From Ecdyonurus torrentis (taxonomy: Eukaryota; Arthropoda; Insecta; Ephemeroptera; Heptageniidae), in assembly GCA_949318235.1 (NCBI GenBank), contig OX439136.1, forward strand, positions 13,456,390-13,520,389: a DNA stretch of 64,000 nt, in the 5' to 3' direction. This document shows positions 56,986 to 64,000 of this stretch, piece after piece (position 1 is the first letter of the stretch; each line of letters starts with the position of its first letter). The translations under genes and the position numbers were made by a program. The notes under the pieces were generated by a model. The model worked only from the letters and a program-made list of their open reading frames with translations, was not told the origin of the DNA and ran no database searches.

Positions 56986-57331
56986 TTAAACAGAAAGTTC
57001 AGAGGTTACAAGATGCCTTTTTCAATGTTAGATAATGAGAAGAACTGTTCATTAACTCACATATGATGACCCAAAGCCCTTCCGTAGCCCCGCAAACTCG
57101 TGATAATCCTGAGAGATATGCAAGCCATTCCGTAACTTTTACGTCATAGTTACGGCTTTACTATAGACAACGTTTTAGCGGGTTGTATATCTCGCAGGAT
57201 GAGTGCAAGTTTAAGGGGCTACCATGGAGCTACAGAAGGGTTTTGGGTCATCATATGTGAGTTTATGTACAGTTCTTCTCATTATCTAACATTGAAGAAG
57301 CCATGTTGTAACCCCTGAACTTTCTCTTTAA
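56986..57331. mobile_element. TTAA-flanked palindromic MITE, family D
   Basis: TTAA at 56986-56989 and 57328-57331. The inverted ends share AGAAAGTTCAG[AG]GGTTACAA. Homology extends through AATGTTAGATAATGAGAAGA and ACTCACATATGATGACCC on both arms. The inner arms carry CCGTAGCCCC and GGGGCTACC, and CGTCATAGTTACGG sits near the centre. It has no coding capacity. Only one copy is in the window. Confidence 0.82.
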
Positions 57332-58104
57332 ATATAAAAAAAATAATAATAATTTCCTAAATTTTCGAGTCTTTTGAAAGTCAATAGTAATAGATATACC
57401 GATGATAGAAATTTTAGGACTGGTGACCGTCAGTGAAGGCACAAATCATCAAACTTAACGTAAAACTATAAACTTAAAAAAAAAAAAAAAAAAAATTAGG
57501 AAGTGCATATTTGCAGTTAATTTTGCAAAATATCAGATTTTTTCTCTGAATTCTTAACTTTCAGTTTCATACCTGCAACACCTAATTTTCAAACACAACA
57601 AAACATATGTTTGATTGCTTTTATATGTTTTTTTTTTTTATTATTATTACAATTTTTTTTTTTTTTAAGTATATATTTTTTAAGTTATTTTAAATTGTAT
57701 TCGCATTTTGTTTTTACAAATAATAAAAATAATACGTATATATGTATACTGAAACATATGTTAAAATTTTTCAAGTTTTTGCTTATTGCAATGTTTACAA
57801 CCCATTGCTTTTCCGATTACTAGGTGCAGTGATGTGCCACATTTATATCATTCTCATAAAATATAAATACTGAAATAAACCAATAAACTGAATGATACCC
57901 TCATGAATTCATAAGGTATTTTTTAATATTTCGTAAGATTTCCTCAATTAAACACTTAAATTGACAATGAAAATATATTATGTATTAATATTGTAGATCT
58001 CAAAAACATTTGAAATAAAATGAAGTAAAATATCAAAGATCAGAAGTATAAAAGTGAAAAATCAACTTTTTACATAGTAACATTTTCTATAAATTTGTTT
58101 TGAT

Positions 58105-58138
<34 letters not shown>

Positions 58139-58345
58139 TGCTTTATGGAAAATATATAAAATAAATCATGTTTTCTCAGACGAGCAGAATTATTTATGAC
58201 AATTTCTTTTACTGTATATCCGGTTTAAATTGACAGGATTTATATTTTTTTCCATTATAATATTTTCTTATTTTCCTTTCCCTATGCTTTCATCTTCAAT
58301 GAGATTGTCATTGAAATTTTGTCAACCATAATAACAATATTTTTT

Positions 58346-58349
<4 letters not shown>
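57332..58349. other. AT-rich non-coding stretch
   Basis: Poly(A) at 57477-57496, and poly(T) at 57652-57666 and 58107-58137. No gene recognised. Confidence 0.5.

Positions 58350-58382
<33 letters not shown>
58350..58382. repeat. (CT)n microsatellite
   Basis: About 16 units. Confidence 0.95.
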
Positions 58383-58385
<3 letters not shown>

Positions 58386-58713
58386 TCCACAAGGACGCAT
58401 AATATTGTATACAAGAGAAAATTTACAACTCCACATTACACAAATTGAATTTGTAATGATGTATAAAATTATACAGTAAAATTATACAGTAGACTTGTTT
58501 TATTTATGTTTACTATATTATAATTTGTAATATACGTTATCTGGGTGTATACATTTTTTTTAATTAAAGGATATAAGTATTTATTTACATGTATACTGTA
58601 CAAATGAGTGTTTTTATGCTTCAAACATTTTTTTTTCTTAATCATTATGTATACAGTATGTTCTGCTCTTTATTTGAGAGCTCTATTCGTAAGTAATATA
58701 AGCAGACAGTCAC

Positions 58714-58716
<3 letters not shown>

Positions 58717-58785
<69 letters not shown>
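58717..58785. repeat. (GA)n microsatellite
   Basis: About 34 units. Confidence 0.97.
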
Positions 58786-58787
<2 letters not shown>

Positions 58788-60134
58788 AAGAAGGATACTT
58801 CTAAAGAAAACTGGATATTTTTAAAATGAAGGTGATAAATCTTAACTAATTAACATCCGTTTTCGTTTTGAAAAAAAAAAAATTTAAATTTATGTTATGC
58901 AAAAATACGTAGTACTCTATACTATAGCCACACATAATTACAAAAAGACAAATAAAATCACAGTAATTTGAGAGTGCATTTTATTCAACTTATTGAAAAT
59001 ATAAAATGTCATGTTCCATGCATTGCCAACTACTCCACTATATTTAATAAAGTTAGAGTATTTTTGTCGCATATAGTTAAAAGTCCTTTAAACATTAAAT
59101 AAAAAAATATTACTAAAATTGTTGATGGAACAAGGAAAACTGATTATAAAATAATTTTAAATAATATTAAATTACATTGAATTAGTTTCCCAGAACGCAT
59201 TACAATATAAATATTATTATTATTTTTTTTTTAATTTTTCTGTTTAATCTGAATATTTAAATCAATATTTATTGCACTGCTATGGAGTTGCAATGTATGG
59301 TACCAAAGGTATTATGTAACCAATCAAAAGCACAATTTAAAACGACAAGGGACCTCTGTATAGTTTCCTATACCTTATTATTTGATAGCAAATGTTGAGA
59401 AAATTATAATACATCTTTCAAGAAAAAATACCAAAGAAACACTTTTACTAGTATTGAGCTTAGAATAATGTTACCAAAGTTTTCCCAGTAAGAAGTCTAT
59501 AGTTTTTTTCTCTAACTGCACGATAAGAAATTATTTAACTAATCATGTATACATAGGCTATTACCAGACTATTACATTTCTTGTTTAATTTCTGCTTAAA
59601 TTTAAAAAAATTTCTTGTTTCCAATTTCATTTAAAATTTAGTAATTATGGTTGTTAAAATAATAAAATAAATTAATATTTATAATAAAAAAAAAAAATAT
59701 AAATATAAATTAACTTTGTAAATATAGTTACTATATTAATCAAATATATTTAAAATTTATTTTAAGTTAAAAAAAAAAAATTAATTTAAACTTTTGTAGT
59801 ATACAAAAATGTTAAAATGTATTTCCATATTGATGTTGCAAAGCGTCCTGCTTGCTCACTCAATTGACTTAGATTGCAATAGAATAGTTATAATTTTAAA
59901 CTATCCTTACATAACAGTTTCTTCTAAGGAATATGATATAAAAGTCAGACAAATTATGGTTTTGTGCAAAAAAAAAAAAAAGTTTGAAAAATTAAAAAAA
60001 AAAAAAGAAAAAAAAATTAAAAAATAATAATAAAATAAAATTCGTTCTGTAAAATTAAGTCTATATGACATTAGAATTTGGAACGACTATACGTTTTGTT
60101 TTAAAAACTAAATATAAAAAAGTTCTGTACTTAC
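58786..60134. other. AT-rich non-coding stretch
   Basis: Nothing recognised. A-rich tracts lie at 59968-60030. Confidence 0.5.
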
Positions 60135-60400
60135 TACCATGAGATGCAGTGGAAAAGTTGCAAAGGGTTGCGAATGGTACGGAGTCAACAGTCGTGATGT
60201 TTACCACTCGGTGTTAGACTACACTATGATCTGATGTAGCACGCGACTATACAGTCAGCTGTGTTACTATAAAACTCTCTTTCCTCCTCTTTATTATATC
60301 CACCACCTTACACCCTACTATTGGAGGGGTAGCAATATGCGCGCGCAACCCTCTATCTTTAAATTTATATCTATCCGCTGCGGCGAACCGTCTCTAGACT
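60135..60400 (-). other. GC-richer patch, possible promoter or first exon (unproven)
   Basis: This is clearly less AT-rich than either side, with several CpGs (GCGCGCGCA near 60340, GCTGCGGCGAACCG near 60378). On the minus strand it has TATAAAT-like sequence near 60367, then a patch without long frames, then GTAGTAAGTACAG at its end, which fits a splice donor. A 5' untranslated first exon would look like this. A decayed repeat is the other reading. Confidence 0.2.
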
Positions 60401-60410
60401 ATAGTATTTT

Positions 60411-61213
<803 letters not shown>

Positions 61214-61550
61214 TTAAAGGAATAGATCAGAGAAAGCATTTATATAAAAATTCACGTGATGGGAGTTACATAAATAACTTTAGTTTGTCTCAAAACTCAA
61301 CTGTAGCTCCGTAGCAATTAAAGAGAAATTTTAACTTATGCAACCCGCACAACATTTTCATATTAATTTTTGCATGTTTCTGACGTCATAAACATGAATA
61401 GTCACGCAAATTGTATACTTTACAGTATTTTCACGCTCTCTTGTAAGGCTACATTAACATTCTGGTAAAAATTGTCATCAGTTTTGAAGATCCCATTTCG
61501 TGTTTATTCATTAAAAAGCACATGTTGTTTTATGTGGTCTATGGCTTTAA
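61214..61550 (-). mobile_element. TTAA-flanked MITE, family M1, copy G
   Basis: TTAA at 61214-61217 and 61547-61550. The ends are AAAGGAATAGATCAGAGAAA and (complement) AAAGCCATAGACCACATAAA. TGACGTCA lies at 61381-61388. It is full length and well preserved. Confidence 0.88.
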
Positions 61551-61707
61551 GTAAACAACAAGAGAGTTAAGCTATGCGTTTCTACAATCTTCGTGTTTAG
61601 CGTTTACTGCTTGTATGCTGTAAAATATAATATAACAGTGACCTTTGCTGAGGAAATTTATTGAAAGTACGTAATTTTTCTGTCCAGTAATATAGATGAG
61701 CAAGATA

Positions 61708-62115
61708 CCGAGCTGCTGGTATGGCCGAGTGGTGAAGGTAGATGACTCGTAACTCTGTATTTCTCACCGAGTATAGGTTCGAGCCACTACTGGGTGCGTG
61801 TATGAAGTGTGAGAGTATAACACGTTGCACGATGCATGTTTACATGTATTCCATGACGACTCATAGCATTCGGGAGGTGCATGATCGATGTGAATGCACT
61901 GACCATGACCAGCCTGCCTATAGACGTTTCCACGGTTTCTCTAGGCTGTCATCGCGAATACCGGGCTGTGTATTTAGGCTGTGGTCGGCCCGTGTGTGCT
62001 GTTTCCATTGATTGGAAAGTTCAAAGTTCTTACCTGTTCATAAGACAATGTCTTGACTGGAATTGGGGTTGGTGTAGCAGAATAACACAACATGGCAAGA
62101 AAAAAACAAAAACAT
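61708..62115 (+). mobile_element. tRNA-Ser-like SINE, best-preserved copy
   Basis: The head reads GGTATGGCCGAGTGGTGAAG with A box TGGCCGAGTGG (61722-61732) and B box GGTTCGAGCC (61776-61785), both close to Pol III consensus. The GGCCGAGTGGT start is typical of tRNA-Ser or tRNA-Leu. The body includes GTGAGAGTATAACACG, TTTCCACGGTTTCTC and TGTATTTAGGCTGTGG. The distal part has TAAGACAATGTCTTGACTGG and ends with an A-rich GCAAGAAAAAAACAAAAAC. Two diverged copies lie at 13.0 and 63.5 kb. Open frames of 77-89 codons across it are not genes. Confidence 0.78.
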
Positions 62116-62806
62116 AATTAACGTAACATTTGCATCTTACCGTGTTTACTATACAATATTATTGTGCTCTTAAAAATTTCACTTATGAAACAAACACTAC
62201 AACCATTGTATTTAATATATTTTACAGATAATGTTCACATTTTGTATTATGTTTAATTGTTTAGAATTTTTTTCCTCTTAAGAAAAACATTATAAAAATA
62301 AAAAATCTAGTATGACTTTCCAAATATGGTAAAATATAAATTATCACAGTTGTGTGTACAATGTGCATTTCATCGGAATTAAATTAAAAGATACTGTTCT
62401 TAATTTAGTTATAATAAAAAAGCACTTAAACGGAAAATATAGACATTGAATATGAATGACTCTAGTGCAGAACATGTTTCTCATACTAACCATCACACAT
62501 AATATACATGTAAAGAGCGTAGTTTAAATATATAGTAAATTTATCCTATTTTAAAACCTATTTAAATAAAGATTATCATTTACACTGTATAGAACAGAAT
62601 ATTCTAACAAATATTCATGAACATAAACTTTGAAACTAATGTGACAAGATATGCTTGTGGTTATAGAGCATATTTAATTAATGGGATACACAGTTGTGGA
62701 CTTTTCTGACTAAAAAATAGTCTTGTTTAGTATACTGTAGAGCAATAAAAATATTGGCATTATATACGAGTGTCACATTAGTGGACATTGCTGACAACAT
62801 GGTGAT

Positions 62807-62848
<42 letters not shown>

Positions 62849-62866
62849 CGCTAAACTTTTTTTTTT
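62116..62866. other. AT-rich non-coding stretch ending in poly(T)
   Basis: Poly(T) at about 62810-62844. No gene recognised. Confidence 0.5.
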
Positions 62867-63330
62867 TTAAGGTGGGAAATCAGGTACTGCGGGATTTAAC
62901 TAAAAAATTGTAAAGAAAGAAAAAACTGAAATTTTGCACAGTTATATATTAGAATATTATGGTATCTTTCAAAAAAAAAAAAAAAAAAAAAAAAATGGGG
63001 GTTCACCATGCTAGATTTTTTTTTTTTTTTCTGAAGTTTTAGTCCCATAAGAGCCCATGTTAATATCAATAATTATTTTCTCTCTTATCTGATGGTCACG
63101 GGTTCTAAAAATTTTATTATAGATATAGCTGTTACAATAATGCTGTTCGTAAACCCTGTTCTCTACACCAAAAATGACGATCGCCTATGGTTATTCAAAT
63201 GGAATTCGCATTTTTTGGTGCAAGAGAACAGGGTTTACGAACAGCATTAATTAATTTTCAAATGTCATCATAAAGTTACGAAGTTTTCTATTAAATTCTG
63301 AGATTCAAGCCATCTATATACAACCCTTAA
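62867..63330 (+). mobile_element. TTAA-flanked MITE, family P, copy 3, carrying a nested element
   Basis: TTAA at 62867-62870 and 63327-63330. GGTGGGAAATCAGGTACTGC at the start, TAGTCCCATAAGAGCCCATG in the middle and CCATCTATATACAACCC at the end match copy 2. The G run is reduced to five after a poly(A). A 108-bp palindrome is inserted at 63140-63247. Confidence 0.82.
63140..63247. mobile_element. Nested TA-flanked mini-element S (108 bp)
   Basis: The arms ATGCTGTTCGTAAACCCTGT and ACAGGGTTTACGAACAGCAT are perfect inverted repeats and pairing continues to about 35 bp. TA flanks both ends (63138-63139 and 63248-63249), as for Tc1/mariner-type insertion. Family P copy 2 shows the same site without the insertion. 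Confidence 0.8.
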
Positions 63331-63499
63331 CAAGTTATATGCTGTACAACATAATGATTTGTAATTGCTAATTGCCAAGGTACTGCTTAACTATGTTGCA
63401 CTGTATATACGGACAAGAACATACATAATAATTATGTATGTAAACATATTTCATCAACAATTGCTCATTAAAAAAAAACATAATTTATCCCATGCGAGC

Positions 63500-63838
63500 T
63501 ATATAGCTGGTAATACTGACTATATGTTGTGGAGACAGCTGGCCTGTTTCTTACCGAGTACAGGTCCGAGCCATACTGCTAGGTGTGTATGTAAAGTGTG
63601 AGAGCACAACATATTGTACGATGCGTGTTTACATGTACATACTATGAAGACGCACAACATTAGGGATGTGCATGATTTTCCACTGGTTCTCCATGCTGTT
63701 ATGGCAAATGCCGAGATGTGTATTTAGGCTGTAGCTGGCTCGTTTGTGCGGGTTTTATTGTAACTGTCGATAAGACAATATCTTTACTGGACTATATTAA
63801 AAATATACTAGAGCAAAAAAAAAAAAAAAAAAAAAAAG
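63500..63838 (+). mobile_element. tRNA-Ser-like SINE, copy 3 (damaged head)
   Basis: A B-box-like GGTCCGAGCC near 63563 remains but the A box is disrupted. The body matches: GTGAGAGCACAACATATTG, GTATTTAGGCTGTAGCTGG and TAAGACAATATCTTTACTGG. It ends in a 23-nt poly(A) (63815-63837). Confidence 0.7.
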
Positions 63839-64000
63839 TTCAAGCATAATTATTAATAATATACTGTTTCAATTTAATTATTTATATTATAATAATTAAT
63901 AACATAAACGTAGCCTAAATAATGTGATTTCTTCGTTCCGTGCGTAACAGTATGAATTTGCAGAAAATATCTACAAAAAGTTACATTGCTGTATTATAAA
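63839..64000. other. AT-rich end of window
   Basis: Nothing recognised. Confidence 0.5.

Noticed and set aside
61708..61790. Functional tRNA-Ser gene
   Set aside because: A and B boxes are present, but the sequence continues into a SINE body with copies elsewhere. The anticodon and acceptor arms do not form a clear mature tRNA by eye.

Overview
The window reads as a very AT-rich (roughly three quarters A+T, judged by eye), gene-poor stretch of an animal nuclear genome. Supporting signs are long microsatellites of (CT)n, (TA)n, (TGAA)n and (TTTA)n, many poly(A)/poly(T) runs, tRNA-derived SINEs with Pol III A and B boxes, a 5'-truncated LINE with a poly(A) tail, and many short palindromic DNA transposons. 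I cannot name the species. A marine or other AT-rich invertebrate would fit. Nothing suggests a prokaryote: there are no operons, ribosome binding sites or compact coding. No complete protein-coding gene is visible. Long open frames that encode Ser-Leu, Arg-Glu or Ile-Tyr runs are only translations of microsatellites.

Layout. 0-9.5 kb holds a 5.06-kb hAT-like element (1957-7015) with perfect 31-bp inverted termini and a perfect 8-bp target duplication. Inside it is a large palindrome, and one arm of that palindrome carries a second, 919-bp hAT-like element. A TTAA-flanked MITE sits 8 bp beyond it, and another lies at 9.1-9.4 kb. 10-13.3 kb holds a LINE 3' end on the minus strand, a (TA)n tract, a second MITE copy, a (CT)n tract and a SINE. 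13.3-33 kb is mostly AT-rich filler with MITEs of several families, a second SINE type (25.75-26.1 kb), an AT-only array (27.55-27.93 kb) and a 500-bp perfect (TGAA)n array (32.93-33.43 kb). 33.4-53 kb is similar, with more TTAA-flanked elements. 52-64 kb has palindromic MITEs, a perfect 59-bp hairpin, a GC-richer patch at 60.1-60.4 kb, and two more copies of the tRNA-Ser-like SINE.

The main theme is a dense population of TTAA-flanked non-autonomous elements. At least 14 insertions belong to at least six sequence families. One family has seven copies at 7.0, 11.8, 20.3, 28.4, 36.5, 48.3 and 61.2 kb. Three of these families carry the palindrome TGACGTCA: 10 of the 12 occurrences I found in the window lie inside such elements, although fewer than one is expected by base composition. 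No transposase for any of them is in the window, so mobilisation would have to be in trans.

Possible exons of an intron-rich gene are listed with low confidence: 20937-21048 minus, 21238-21356 plus, 33469-33724 minus (weakly like the GAIN domain of adhesion GPCRs), 38147-38245 plus, and a GC-richer possible first exon at 60135-60400 minus. They rest on splice-like borders and open frames only, and chance is a serious alternative in this composition.
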